From the NCBI RefSeq assembly GCF_000003815.2, contig NW_023365706.1:344272-408271 (forward strand): 64,000 nucleotides of DNA, read 5' to 3'. Under the pieces are notes generated by a model that made no database searches, had not been told where the DNA came from, and saw only the letters and a list, made by a program, of their open reading frames with translations. Made by a program: the position numbers and the translations under genes. The stretch is from Branchiostoma floridae (taxonomy: Eukaryota; Chordata; Leptocardii; Amphioxiformes; Branchiostomatidae). Below, in pieces: positions 11,009-22,016 of this stretch (within the stretch, counting starts at the first letter, position 1; every line of letters starts with the position of its first letter).

Positions 11009-12112
11009 ACAACGTGCCTCTAACATTACCCGCGTGAGATCTGTTGGCATTTTCAATGAAATGATTCAACACCAATAAATAGAAAATAAACCCTGTTATA
11101 ATACTTATCTGCTTATCTAACAATCCTGATGATTCACAGAAAATTTAACCATTTAATCGTGCATACATAGTACATGTATTTATCCTTTGCTGCAAGTTTT
11201 TGTATGATTCTTTCTGAGTATGATTTTTACTTTAATTTCGTGTTTGCTATTCTATTTCGTCGGTGGGTTGTAGCGTGTTGATTGTTGCTGCTTACAGAAT
11301 ATCGAGCAAAGTAGAAAGTAGAGCAAAATTAATCACGAACCAGATCCACGGTGCGTAATGTATAGTATCAAACTTCCCGTTTGACTCCCTTGGCCGGCTA
11401 CACTCCTTGGACAGCTTTGGTACTATCTTATGGCACCGTAGGATCTGCCTTGAGATTAGAGCAAAATCTCAGTTCAGTTCAGTTCATCCTCGGAGATCTC
11501 AAAATCTAACGAAACTTACATAAAAGAAATAAGTACATGAAAATACTTATTTTCACTACAGTAATCGGAAGACATTTACCAATTCAGTACAAAGAGTGGA
11601 AGTAAATTCGTTTTAATGTGATATAAAATGATCAATGGTTTTAATTGCAAATTCATGCCCATGGGGCTAATTGCAAGTGAACATAATCAAATACATGAAG
11701 TGATTGAAAACAGGTAAATGATCTAAACTCTAACATACAAAGATTAACTGATTGTATGTGCATACAGAATATCGAGTACGATTCTAAAACCTACATTACT
11801 ATTGCGGGGTTTGACTTATCTAATGATGTAACATTTATCGTCAAGGGTTAGATTACAACTATATAGCTTCTAATTTGATTTTATATTTGATGTCTCTTTT
11901 ACAATGTATTATGCTATGGTCTTTTTTATCACAACGTCTTGGCTACTTGTGTCATTAAAATGTTTGTTTTTTCGGAATGTTGAAATGCGATTTTCCCTGT
12001 AATTCTAACATGTTGTGATTAGGAAGTCTTAGTAAAATCTTACATGATGGGAAGGAAAGCTGCAATAACCATGATTTTTGAGGCTGATAACGTTTACAAA
12101 ATCACTAGCGTT
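11009..12112 (+). other. G1 3' UTR and AT-rich spacer
   Basis: AATAAA at 11074-11079 and 11085-11090 mark the likely poly(A) site. The following kilobase is AT-rich and holds no recognised gene; parts recur after the other paralogs (for example the TTTGCTGCAAG...TTTTGTA block), showing that the 3' flank was copied with the gene. Confidence 0.6.
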
Positions 12113-12519
12113 TAGATCAACAGTCGGGGCAGTATAACTTTGACCAGGGTAATTGATGAGGGTAATTAGGTTTTGATAAACTTTGACCTATGACCTTTCC
12201 AGTCATAGCGCACTACAATCAGACGACCGACTGTCGATACATATAACCTACTGGAACCTACTATATTAGATAACTCCATTCTTTGTTTTCAAAACAAAGC
12301 AAAGAGGGCTCCCGGTAGTGTCTTTGTGGTTGTATCTTTGTTACCTTTCTGACCTTATAAGGTAAGAAATCCCATAACGTTTTCATCGACAGTCGGTGCA
12401 GTGTTATTTTGATCTGGGTAATCAGGACCCAATGTAAGTTGACCCTATGACCTCCCAATTTCGTTCGGCGTGTCCTGGTTACCCCAAATCCGGAGCACCA
12501 TACGGCCGACTGTCGATCT
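12113..12519. repeat. Two short TIR elements (GATCGACAGTCGG family)
   Basis: Elements at about 12113-12240 and 12384-12519, each about 130 bp, bounded by inverted ends ATCGACAGTCGG / CCGACTGTCGAT with interior CTGGGTAATCAGG and TGACCTATGACC blocks. MITE-like, non-coding. Further copies lie after the other genes of the array. Confidence 0.75.
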
Positions 12520-12639
12520 ATGACCTAATGGACTTTCCTGTATTAGATAACTCCGTTCTTTCTAACTTAAACTAAGAAGATAGCTTAATGCAGCATCTTT
12601 GTGCTTTACATATTTGATATAGTTACTTTCGGGCAGTGT

Positions 12640-13165
12640 AACTGTGTATATAAACGAGTTTGCTAAGAGCGTTTGTTGCAGTTCTTTAGCCGGCCGTAGG
12701 GTGTCTCTTTTGAGCCGTGCTGACGGAGGGTACACGTCACCTTATACTTAAGAGCCATTATACGGCAAATTACTTGGTAAAGTCCGTGGATTTTGGTACA
12801 CAAGTGCTCATCAGTAGATATTCTGTGCATTTTTTTTTACTTTTAGTGACCCCCTTGACCGAATACAAGCCGAAACCGGCACCGTGTAGGGAGCGTGATC
12901 TCCTCGGGGGTAGCGACAGGGTCTCCCGCAGGAATTCACGCTTGGCGACCTGATGGCAAGAATGGTTCGCTTTGTCCGTTACAAAAGTACCAAATGGTCT
13001 AAAGACCTTTCTATCGAAATCAATGGAGATATAGTTTCTTCTAGAAAACTACGTAAGGAGTTTGAAGAACCACCGGTACGTGGCAGAATTGTTTTCGGGT
13101 GAATGTGTACCTTCCCCCTCCGGCCAATGTCAGACGACCCGGTCGGGTCCCCGTTGTGTAATAAC
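12640..13165 (+). other. Recurrent decayed ORF module, copy 1
   Basis: A sequence of about 520 bp present upstream of each paralog. The upstream half contains a frame ending in EYKPKPAPCRERDLLGG and a stop. The downstream half starts ATGGCAAGAATGGTTCGC (12953) and reads about 50 codons including GDIVSSRKLRKEFEEPP and GRIVFG to a TGA; other copies continue MCTFPRRP...DDPVGS...CND. Protein-like conservation in shifted frames suggests a dead gene or exon of unknown family. Confidence 0.5.
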
Positions 13166-13309
13166 TGAGAGGTTTCTCGTTGACTAGCTTAGTTTATAAC
13201 ATAAAGAAACTTGAAGTAATTGAAACAAGTATAGATATATTATTGGATGTGAGCCGTAGGTTACAATGCTAAGTACTTTACCCCCCTCCCCTCCTTAAAC
13301 CCATAGGGC

Positions 13310-13629
13310 CTCAGCCCATCGTAAGACACACCTGTGCTGGAGGTGAGCCAAACGTCCGTCAGGTCGGTCAGGATCAGGTGTGACGTAGTATCTTGGCTCA
13401 GATACTTACCAAGATTTTCATTGTACACGTGTAGTAAAACTTAGCAATCTTCCTTCTTAAGGCATCAAGGCAAGAGTCAGAAAAAAATGTTTATGATGAT
13501 AAAAATGAATACCACCAAAGTTGACCTTGTTTGAATGTGTGGATAACTTTTCACCCCCAGCCTTCCCCGCCCTTCCCCAGTTGAAACTTGAAAATCAAGT
13601 TATGACGCAGGTGTTTTAATGATAACAAG
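13310..13629 (+). promoter_or_regulatory. G2 proximal promoter / 5' UTR block
   Basis: Conserved upstream block shared by the paralogs: CACACCTGTGCTGGAGGTGAG at about 13326, then TCAGGTGTGACG (AGGTGTGA, a T-box half-site match, at 13376-13383, overlapping a CAGGTG E-box). GACGCAGGTGT (13604-13614) lies 15 bp before the start codon. No TATA box is evident. Function is inferred only from conservation and position. Confidence 0.45.
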
Positions 13630-14250
13630 ATGGCGAGTGTCGTACTGCTCGCTGTCTTCCTCCTGTTCGGCAGTTTCCCTGCCCGAGCCCAGGACACCAG
13701 AACCGACCAGGCTGGGTCCGTCCTGCGGGAGTATGTAGACAAGGGCTACTGTACCTACACCTATGTGGTTCCGCCTGGGTCCCGTACGGAGGGCTGTGCA
13801 CCACCGGGCCTCCAGCGGCAGCTCGCCGAGACCAAGGAGGAAACGGACCGCCTGAAAAATCAGGTGGATCGCCTGTCGTCGCTGGTGAACACACTGCTGT
13901 CAACGGTGGGCAGTTTGTCTGCTGAGCTGTCGGGGGAGAAAGTCAGGAGTGCACAGCTGGAACAGAACCTGACACGGGAACTACAAAAACAAGAAACCCG
14001 TCTCCAAAACCAGGGACAAGATATAGCACAGGGGATACAAGAACTAGAAACCCGTCTCCAAACCCTGGGACAAGATATAGCACAGGGGATACAAGAACAA
14101 GAAACCCGTCTCCAAACCCAGGTACAGAACATGACACAGCAGCTACAAGAACAAGAAACCCGTCTCCAAACCCAGGTACAGAATCTGACTACAACCTTGT
14201 GCGTACATGACATGAGCATTTTTTCTCGAATTCTTATAATGTGTGCGTAA
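13630..14250 (+). CDS. G2 N-terminal exon: signal peptide, angiopoietin-like Cys segment, coiled coil
   Basis: 206 codons. Signal peptide [20 protein letters not shown] with cleavage before QDTRTDQ. Residues 36-60 ([18 protein letters not shown] then a second Cys) resemble the short Cys-bearing segment before the coiled coil of angiopoietins (QC-Y-T-F-x-x-P), suggesting disulfide-linked clustering. Residues 62-195 form a coiled coil ending in about four 18-residue repeats of the type [18 protein letters not shown]. Ends SRILIMCA-stop. AATAAA-like signals about 45 bp downstream (14298) could terminate a short transcript. Confidence 0.8.
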   Translation: MASVVLLAVFLLFGSFPARAQDTRTDQAGSVLREYVDKGYCTYTYVVPPGSRTEGCAPPGLQRQLAETKEETDRLKNQVDRLSSLVNTLLSTVGSLSAELSGEKVRSAQLEQNLTRELQKQETRLQNQGQDIAQGIQELETRLQTLGQDIAQGIQEQETRLQTQVQNMTQQLQEQETRLQTQVQNLTTTLCVHDMSIFSRILIMCA

Positions 14251-17200
14251 CGATCAGAAATACCCATCAGTAATAAACTAACTTGGTGTACAACAATAAA
14301 AATAATGCAAGGCTCAGAATCAGAACCAGACATTGTGTTTATCCTATCCTAAACATTTAAATATGCCTCGCGGCAGTTTGGTGGGGCTACTCGCGCGTCA
14401 TCAGGACAGTGGGCACACGTCATGAAAACTAGTCTAACAACAACACAAGCCTTATTCTGTAAAGTTCAGCGTCGGTCACTTTCTGCTCGGTTCTCAGTGT
14501 GCCTAATGTTAGCTATAACGATTTCGTGTCCGCACCATAACGTTACATATCAGTATCCTTGTGAGAGGCTGGTACCGGGTAACGTCATCTCAGTGATAAT
14601 AAAGATCTTAGTGTGATTCATTAAGTAATGACTTTGTGCCCCTACCTTGTGTAAGTGTACTTGTGAGCGGGCGGTACCGGATGGCGTCATCTCTACAACT
14701 GTAGCCACCCTGCCCAGAGAGCGGACGGCAACAACCCAGCCCAGTACCCCCCCTCCTGCCACAGAGTCCACGGGTCCTGTAACCGGTGAGGAATCTTTAC
14801 ACTGGCTCTATTGATTAGCACATGTAGTTATATGTACCTTTTGCTCTCAAGTTGTTTTGAAAAAATGGATTGTGAGATGATCTGTCTATGTATTGTACAA
14901 ATGGAGAGCACAAGAGACTGTATTTATACCTTATGCTCTACATTTCAGAAAAATCAGATGATCAACATTGTATCTATGTTATATACCCCCCCCCCCCCTC
15001 TCTTTGATTATATATAAAGACAACGGTGTTAAAGAGTCGTCATTTTCAGGAATTCAAATCCGTCTTGTCGGCGGCTCTTCACCACTTGAAGGACGAGTGG
15101 AGGTCCGAAACGCTACCGGCCAATGGGGCTCCGTCTGTGATGACAACTTTGACCTGCAGGACGCTCATGTTGTCTGCAGACAGCTCGGCTTCGGGGCGGC
15201 CCTGGAGGTGAAACTGGCGGGTCATTTTGGGGAAGGTTCGGGGAACGTCTGGCTGGACGAGGTGTCCTGCAGGGGCAACGAGACGGACCTTGGAGACTGT
15301 CCTGCTGACTCCTGGGGACGGAGTGACTGTTCACACAAGGAGGACGCAGGAGTCGTCTGTGAAGGTAAAGGTAGTTTGTTCGCAGCTCAATTTCATTGAC
15401 ATTATGAAATTATATATCAACATCACAGCCTAAATCTGTAATTACACAGTATCTTATTGTATGAGTACTTTTTAATGTTTCATCTGTAACCCTCTTCCCA
15501 ACTGCGTCAAAACAACGCGCACACGTATTCACCGTCCTTTAAACTGTACAATGTCGTTTATAACCATTTTTTTCTTTTGATAGTTTGTTTCTAGATAGTT
15601 TAGTCCATTGATAAGCGATGTCAATTTGCCAATCTGTTGTGCACTTAGAAAAATCAGGGGTTCGGCTTACTGGTGGTCACGTGCCCTGGGAAGGACGACT
15701 GGAGGTCCGCCCTGGAGAGAAGTCGGAGTGGGGTGCCGTGTGCAACACCAGCTGGACCGAGGCTGGCGCTAGGGTCGTGTGCAGACAGATGGGTTATACC
15801 GGCGGGGTGACGCCATCTGGGCAGGCAGACATCGGAGAAGGGTCGGAGAACATCTGGCTGGGTGACGTCACCTGCAGCGGAGACGAGACCAACATCCTGT
15901 CCTGTGGCTTCAGCTGGGAACCTTCTTACTGTGATCATAGCCGGGATGTACACGTCACCTGTACAGGTTTGTTTCACCGACTTTAGTTTGCCGGAAACAG
16001 TTAAGTTCCAGATTATGCTGAAAGATTATCTCTTCATTTTCACGGCCGCGTGGCGCGTTGGTCACCCGATCCCTCGATCTCGGAAGTTAAGCAACGCGAC
16101 GGTCCGGACAGTGCTTGGATGGGGGACCAACCAAGGACGTCCGGATTGCTGTAGCCTCACGAAGTTTCCACGAAATCGTCTTCCGGGAGGGACGTAAAAC
16201 GGGGGTCCCGTGCTCGAGGAGGTGCCTCGACCACGTTAAACAGCCTCATTACTCATACTGGGTACCTACTGGCTGGCAAAATACACCAGATGATTATTAT
16301 TATTATTCATTTGATTATAAGCAATACGACGTGATGTACCAAACAAGTACCAAAAAAGTAATCAGAATGAGTGAAAAAGTCAGTGACTATGACTCAGATT
16401 CACATTAATAGAAAAATATCATAAAGAGTTGTCATCTATCTGACGATTTAGTAACACCGGTGTGATAATCAGGTTTTAAAATCTGCTGCAGGTGACGTGT
16501 CTGTTCGGCTTATCGGAGGTCAGAATTCATCACAAGGCCGAGTGGAGGTCCGGTCCGGTGAGTTAGACTGGGGGACGGTCTGTGATGACGGGTTTGACGA
16601 CAGGGACGCCCAGGTGGTCTGTAGACATCTCGGGTACATCACCGGGTTCGCCAGGGTGGGAGGAGTTTTTCCTGAAGGGACAGGAAACATCTGGCTGGAC
16701 AATCTCAACTGCACGGGGAACGAGTCTTCTGTAGCGGACTGTGAGATCAACAGGTGGGGAGACCACGACTGTACCCACAAGGAAGACGCAGGAGTCGTCT
16801 GCGGCGGTGCTGCAGGTATGATGCATGTATCTACATCTGTTGTTTGTTACCTTTTAAGATATAGTTCGCATTGAACTTAAACCTAATTTATTCTGCTCTT
16901 TCCAGAGGACGACTGTGCTGAATATCATTCATCCGGATGGCCAACAAGTGGACTCTACCCAATCGGCCTCCTCCCGGCTGATGTGGTGGCGTACTGTGAC
17001 ATGGATACCGCAGGTTCAGGTTTTTGCTTTTTTGGTTTTTATTTTACACATATGTGTGTCTGCGCGTTGTCTGTTTGGGTGTTTGTATATGTGTTTGGGT
17101 GTATGTTTGTGTGTGTGTGCGAGTGTGTGTGTGTGTATGTATGTATGTGTGTATGTGTGTGCGTGTATGTCAATTTTCCCTGTCACTAAAAATAGCTTGC

Positions 17201-18428
17201 AACTATTTTCTTTTTCTTTACCTTACTTTCTCCCCACAGAAGGCGGTTGGACTGTGATCCAGCGGCGGCAGGACGGGTCGGTTCCCTTCAACCGGACCTG
17301 GGAGGAGTACAAACTGGGCTTTGGGAACAAGAACGGGGAGTACTGGCTGGGGAACGAGAACATCCACCTCCTGACCAATCAGAAGAACTATCGCCTACGG
17401 ATTGACCTCGTGGACTGGAACTACGAATCAACTTTCACAGAATACAGCACCTTCAGGTGAGTAAAACACCTTCAGGTGAGTAAAACACCTTCAGGTGAGT
17501 AAAACACCTTCAGGTGAGTAAAACACCTTCAGGTGAGTAAGACACCTTCAGGGGAGTAAGACACCTTCAGGGGAGTAAGACACCTTCAGGGGAGTAAGAC
17601 ACCTTCAGGGGAGTAAGACACCTTCAGGGGAGTAAGACACCTTCAGGGGAGTAAGACACCTTCAGGGGAGTAAGACACCTTCAGGGGAGTAAACCATTAG
17701 GTGAGCAGAACACCTTCGGGTGATAAAACATCTTCAGCTGAGTAAAACATCTTTAGGCGAGTAAAATACCTTCAGATGAGTAAAAAATCTTAAGTTACTG
17801 TTTATCAAGTGCATGCATACGTTTATAATTGAACATTTCAAGTGTTTCTAGCTATTGAAACATTGCTATGTATTGCCTATAACATCTGCAGTACTTTTTG
17901 GTCTCGTTTGTACTTCGTGAGTATGACCATGTGGTCACAATTAATGTTAACTTAATTATCATTCGTCGAATCAAATTGTTTTTGCAATTGTTTATACATC
18001 ATCATTGGCATCCGTCCGTCTTTAGAGACGATGGGTTTATCATATAATGAATGACAAAGACCTTCAGCGTACATGTAATTAGCCACACGGTGATATTCCC
18101 ATCCAGGGTGTCCGGTGAGTCGGACGGGTACCGGCTGCACATTTCCGGGTATTCAGGCACCGCGGGAGACTCCATGACAGGCAACCACGCCAACAACGGG
18201 CAGAGGTTCTCCACTGTGGACAGGGACAATGATGACTGGAGCCGCCATTGTTCCCAGGAGCGCGGACAGGCCGGCTGGTGGTTTCTGGCCTGCAGCTACT
18301 CCTTCCTCAACGGCCGTTACCTGGGCAACTGTGGGAGCTCCTGTCCGTACGCGCAAGGTGTGGTGTGGTACCACTGGAGAGGCTTCACCTACTCCCTGAA
18401 GTCTGTGTCTATGAAAATCAGGCCATAA
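13630..18428 (+). CDS. SRCR-FReD gene 2 (G2): signal peptide, coiled coil, stalk, 3 SRCR, FReD
   Basis: Predicted secreted multimeric recognition protein. Exons: 13630-14250 (signal peptide and coiled coil, ends in a stop), 14668-14785 (stalk), 15050-15364, 15658-15966, 16492-16815 (SRCR1-3), 16906-17013, 17240-17456, 18107-18428 (FReD). From the stalk onward the frame is continuous. The join from the first exon is unresolved: the phase-0 donor seen in G3 is absent and the frame runs to TAA at 14250. Either a weak internal donor is used, such as TGC|GTACAT near 14202, or the first exon makes a separate short protein. A 5S-derived SINE sits between SRCR2 and SRCR3. Confidence 0.8.
14251..14667 (+). 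other. G2 intron with a decayed extra stalk exon
   Basis: At about 14565 the acceptor-like CTTGTGAG plus AGGCTGGTACCGGGTAACG copies the start of the stalk exon but reaches a stop (GTG TGA) after about 15 codons. G4 has the same relic near 34315. The functional copy follows at 14668. Confidence 0.6.
14668..14785 (+). CDS. G2 stalk exon
   Basis: 118 nt, phase 0 to 1, about 39 residues: [16 protein letters not shown] then [16 protein letters not shown]. Thr/Pro-rich, predicted O-glycosylated hinge. Acceptor after TTGTGAG, donor G|GTGAGG. Confidence 0.65.
15050..16815 (+). CDS. G2 SRCR exons 1-3
   Basis: SRCR exons 15050-15364, 15658-15966 and 16492-16815, all phase 1-1, six Cys each. SRCR1 is almost nucleotide-identical to SRCR1 of the other three genes across about 140 bp (around 15119-15260), including silent sites, which points to recent duplication or gene conversion. 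SRCR2 is the CNTSWTEAG subtype. SRCR3 carries [17 protein letters not shown] and ends with an extra GGAA spacer before the FReD. Confidence 0.88.
16041..16305 (+). mobile_element. 5S rRNA-derived SINE
   Basis: The first 120 bp (16041-16160) align by eye to eukaryotic 5S rRNA: CGATCTCGGAAGTTAAGCA, then GTGCTTGGATGGGGGACC and TTGCTGTAGCCTC, covering the internal A-box and C-box promoter positions. A non-5S body follows with GGGACGTAAAACGGGGGTCC and a (ATT)n tail near 16290-16305. This is the layout of 5S-headed SINEs (SINE3 type). It lies in the SRCR2-SRCR3 intron of G2, same strand. It is not a functional 5S gene: several helix positions are changed. Confidence 0.8.
16906..18428 (+). CDS. G2 fibrinogen-related domain, three exons
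   Basis: Exons 16906-17013 ([10 protein letters not shown]...YCDMDTA), 17240-17456 ([10 protein letters not shown]...) and 18107-18428 (stop TAA). DRDND Ca2+ loop, [15 protein letters not shown] and NGRYLGNC present. Pocket-flanking residues LACSYS and [13 protein letters not shown] differ from G1, G3 and G4. No canonical AATAAA in the next 100 bp. Confidence 0.88.
17040..17170 (+). repeat. GT/TATG microsatellite in G2 FReD intron
   Basis: Imperfect GTGTGT/GTATGT tract in the intron between the first and second FReD exons, at the same place as in G1 and G3. Confidence 0.85.
17448..17795 (+). repeat. Splice-donor minisatellite in G2 FReD intron
   Basis: Begins at the authentic exon end/donor (17456/17457). 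About five units of CACCTTCAGGTGAGTAAAA are followed by about nine units of a variant with GGGGAGTAAGA in place of GGTGAGTAAAA, then decayed units. The variant block has lost the GT of the donor, so only the first units would act as decoy sites. Confidence 0.92.
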
Positions 18429-19300
18429 ACAACATACTTAAGTACTACCCTTGTAAACTCTGTTTGCGTTTTCAATGAATTTATAAATCAACAAAATTAG
18501 CAAATAGACCCTGTTACAACACTGATTATATCTGGTTATATCCACCTTCCGTCATAATAACAATCGCCCGTGGTTTAGAGATAAAATCTTGTTCTGTTCA
18601 CGATTCAGTCTTGCAAGAATCATTTTCTGCAGGAGTTTGTAAGATTTTTACGTTTTGTATTTTGTATTTCATATTTTAGCTCATCAATGGGTTAATAGAG
18701 GGTTAATGGAACAGAAAAGAGCAAAACCCAGAGAAAGAAATATATTAAGAACATTTTTACCACAGAAATCGGAAGACAACATTCACTAACACGATCGGTT
18801 CAATCTTGCAAGAATCATTTTCTGCAGGTGTTTGTAAGATCTTTACGTTTTGTATTTTCTGTTTTAGTTCATCGATGGTTTATACAAAAGAGTTACGTTG
18901 TGGCATGGAGCAAAATAAAAGCAAAATCTAAAGAAAGAAATACAAATATACATTTAGAATATTTCTACTACAATCGGATGATAACATTCACTATCTTAGA
19001 GAGATGTTTAATAAAAATTGTAATGGATTTTACAGTAATGAAGAGAAGACTTCAAGACTATCGTAAAGAGTTAGATTCACAAGTTTATAAATTCATAGCA
19101 TCATATGTGATGTTTCTGTTGGAATGTATTTTGTTATGAATTTTTTTAAAGTATAAGCACAACGTGTTGTAATACTATTTCGTCCTTTAACTCTATCATA
19201 TAGTGATGAGTAGGTCTTGTAAAGTCGTACATGATGGTAAGAAAAGCTTGAATAACGATTATGAGATAAGATAAGAAAGATAAGAAAATCCTTTGCGCAC
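18429..19300 (+). other. G2 3' flank, AT-rich, with a short duplication
   Basis: A block containing TTGCAAGAATCATTTTCTGCAGG occurs twice (about 18612 and 18809). No gene recognised. The open frame 18828-19139 is compositionally AT-rich and has no recognisable features. Confidence 0.5.
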
Positions 19301-19676
19301 AGATCGACAGTCGGTGCAGTGTAATTACCATCTGGGTAATCAGGTCACCACACGCTTTTGACTTATGACCTTTCCAGTCCCTACAGCGTATCCTGGTTAC
19401 CCCACTCAGTACTGTGGTATGACCGACTGTCGATCTGTAACCCAATGGAGTTTACTGTATAAGACCATTTACTGTAAATAGGGCTTGCTGTAGTGCATTT
19501 GTGTTTGTGTTTGTATGTTTGTTAGTTGTAATGATGATGATTACTGACTTACTAAGATTTAAAAATCCAGCGTGATTCGGATGTCGGTGCACGACAAAAT
19601 TTGACCCTATGGCCCACAATTTCGTTCTGCGTGTCCTGGTTACCCAATTCATCACACTACGACCGACTGTCGTTCT
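19301..19676. repeat. Two TIR elements (GATCGACAGTCGG family)
   Basis: One well-preserved copy at 19301-19436 with ends AGATCGACAGTCGG and CCGACTGTCGATCT, and a 5'-eroded copy at about 19572-19676 ending GACCGACTGTCGTTCT. Confidence 0.8.
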
Positions 19677-19814
19677 ACAATCCATTGGACATTTATGTAT
19701 GACTCATGTATTAGATAACTCCATTCTTTGTACCTGAAACTAATAGAGGACTTGATGCTGTGTCTTTGTGGTTTATATATTTGTTATCGTTACTTTGTAT
19801 CGGGACACTGTAAC

Positions 19815-20330
19815 TGCACAAATAAACGAGTTTGCGGAGAACGCCGGTTGCAGTGCTTTAGTCAGCCGTAAGGTGTCTCTTTTGAGCCGTTCTGACGGGA
19901 GGGCATAAGTCACAAGTCACAAGCCTCTACGCGACAAACTACGTTGTTAAGTCAGTGGATTCTTGTACATAAGTGTTCATAAGCAGATATTCTGTGCACT
20001 TGTAGTGACCTCTTTGGCCGAATACAAGCCCAAATCGGCACCGTGTAGGGAGCGAGATCTCCTCGGGGGTAGCGATAGGGTCTCCCGCAGGAATTCCTGC
20101 TTGACGACCTGATGGCAAGAATGGTTCGCTTCGACCATTACAAAAGTACCAAATGGTCTAAAGACCTTTCTATCGAAATCAATTGAGATACAATTTCTTC
20201 TAGAAAACTACGTAAGGAGTTTGAAGAACCACCGGGACCTGGCAGAATTGTTTTCGGGCGAATGTGTACCTTCCCCTGCCGGCCAATGCCAGACGACCCG
20301 GTCGGGTCCCCGTTGTGTAATGACTGAGAC
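19815..20330 (+). other. Recurrent decayed ORF module, copy 2
   Basis: Same module as at 12640. The frame ending EYKPKSAPCRERDLLGG is followed by ATGGCAAGAATGG (20112). A TGA interrupts at ATCAAT-TGA, after which KLRKEFEEPPGPGRIVFGRM and CTFPCRPMPDDPVGSPLCND continue to a stop at 20329. Confidence 0.5.
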
Positions 20331-20460
20331 GGTTCTCGTCGACTAGCTCATAAGCTTAAAGTTTGTGAGCTAGGTAACTGAAGCGGGTACAGATTATTGG
20401 TTGTAAGCCTTACGTTTCATGTAGATATGATACTAAATACCCCCCCCCCCTCTCCATTAT

Positions 20461-21113
20461 AGTGTCTCAGCCCAGCATAAGACATACCTGTGCTGGAGGT
20501 GAGCCAAACGTCCGATAGGTCGTTCAGAAGCAGGTGTGACGTGGTTCCTTAAGTCAACTTCCTCCAAGGAATTAACTTTCTTAATGTCAGGCGCCTTCAT
20601 TCTTAACATAATCAAGGCAGAGCCAGAAAAAAACGATGGTAATGAAAACGGTTAAAACCAGGGATACTTTTTCATGTGGGGGCCACATAAGACTCCTGTC
20701 CTCCCCCATCCCCTTTCCAGAGTTGTGCCTCTGAAATGGACAGCTAAGACACACCTGTATGTGCTGGAGGTGAGCCAAACGTCCATTAGGTCGTTTAGAA
20801 GCAGGTGTGACGCAGTTTCTTCACTCATCTTCCCTGAAATGATTCATTGTTTTAAAGTCTTAAGATATAATCAAGGCAAATGTTCAAATAAAATGCTGAT
20901 GATCAAGATATTGCTAACTAATAGTTACTTCTGAAGTTGAGATTTTTTCATGTGTGGGCAACTTTAAACCCACCCTTCCCCAGCCCGGGCTTGTGTTGTG
21001 CCCCTGATATTCACCAAGATATAAGGCACGCCTGTGTTGCTGGGTAAACAGACCGTCCGTGAGAAGCTTCAAAATCAGGTGTGACGCAGGTGTTTTAGTT
21101 GACTTCCTCCAAG
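20461..21113 (+). promoter_or_regulatory. G3 proximal promoter block, triplicated
   Basis: Three tandem, diverged copies of the conserved upstream block: about 20466-20560, 20735-20830 and 21018-21100. Each pairs an ACACCTGTG-type site with an AGGTGTGACG site (AGGTGTGA at 20532, 20803 and 21077). The third runs into GACGCAGGTGTTTTAG (21083), 20 bp before the ATG. G1, G2 and G4 show one copy. TCCTCCAAG follows copies one and three, so the copies duplicate the start-site-proximal region. Confidence 0.5.
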
Positions 21114-22016
21114 ATGGCGAGTGTCGCACTGCTCGCTGTCTTCCTTCTGTCCAGCAGTTTTCCTGCCCGAGCCCAGGACACCAGAACTGACCAGGCTGGG
21201 TCCGTCCTGCGGGAGTATGTAGACAAGGGCTACTGTACCTACACCTATGTGGTTCCGCCTGGGTCCCGTACTGAGGGCTGCACGCCGCCGGGCTTCGAGC
21301 GGCAGCTCGCCGACACCAAGGAGGAAACGGCCCGCTTGGAAAATCAATTGGATCTCCTGACGTCGTTTGTGCAAATCTTGCTGAGTCAGCAGTCTGATCT
21401 AACGTCCAGTGTCAGCAGTTGGGGAGATCGGTTAAAAGTGGAAGAGAACCTGACACAGGAACTACAAGAACAGAAAATTCGTCTCCAAGCCCGGGTAGAA
21501 GATTTGTCAAGCCAACTTTCAGAAGAAAGAATCAGGAGCGCAAAGCTGGAACAGAACCTGACACAGGAGATACAAGACCAAGAAACTCGCCTTCAAACCC
21601 AGGTACAGAACCTGACACAGGAGCTACAAGAACAAGAAACCCGTCTCCAAACCCAGGTACAGAACCTGACACAGGAGCTACAAGAACAAGAAACCCGTCT
21701 CCAAACCCAAGTACAGCACCTGACACAGGAGCTACAAGAACAAGAGAGTCGCCACCTAACCCAGCTACAGAACTTGTCCGATCAACTCTCAGACGAGAAA
21801 ACCAGGAGTTCACGACTGGAACAAAACCTGACACAAACGTTGCTTCTACAGGAGACAAAGTTTATAGGCATGATCAACAGTCTTTCTGACGTACTATCAG
21901 AGGAGAAAGACAGAAACCGGGAACTGGCGCTAAACCTGACCCAAACACTGCTTCAATTGGACAACATGACGTCAATTCTGTACGAGCATGATGTGACCAT
22001 CAAACAGCGTTTGAAC
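21114..22016 (+). CDS. G3 N-terminal exon: signal peptide, Cys segment, long coiled coil
   Basis: 301 codons; the ATG at 21114 aligns with the starts of G2 and G4, so the upstream in-frame start at 21099 is not used here. Signal peptide [20 protein letters not shown]. The Cys segment [12 protein letters not shown] with a second Cys in TEGCTPPG is identical in type to G2 and G4. Residues about 62-298 are coiled coil with 18-residue repeats. Eight or more N-glycosylation sequons recur in the repeats ([26 protein letters not shown]), unusual density for a coiled coil. Donor AAC|GTAAGT at 22017. Confidence 0.85.

Noticed and set aside
13860-14333. Minus-strand ORF with Cys/Trp-rich repeats opposite the G2 coiled coil
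   Set aside because: Antisense shadow of the 54-bp coding repeats; the same occurs at 33707-33970 and 21532-21858.
16041-16160. Functional 5S rRNA gene
   Set aside because: Several helix positions differ from 5S consensus and a SINE body and tail follow directly; better explained as a 5S-derived SINE.
18828-19139. 103-aa plus-strand ORF after G2
   Set aside because: AT-rich, no motif, lies in a flank that is duplicated without keeping the frame in the other copies.
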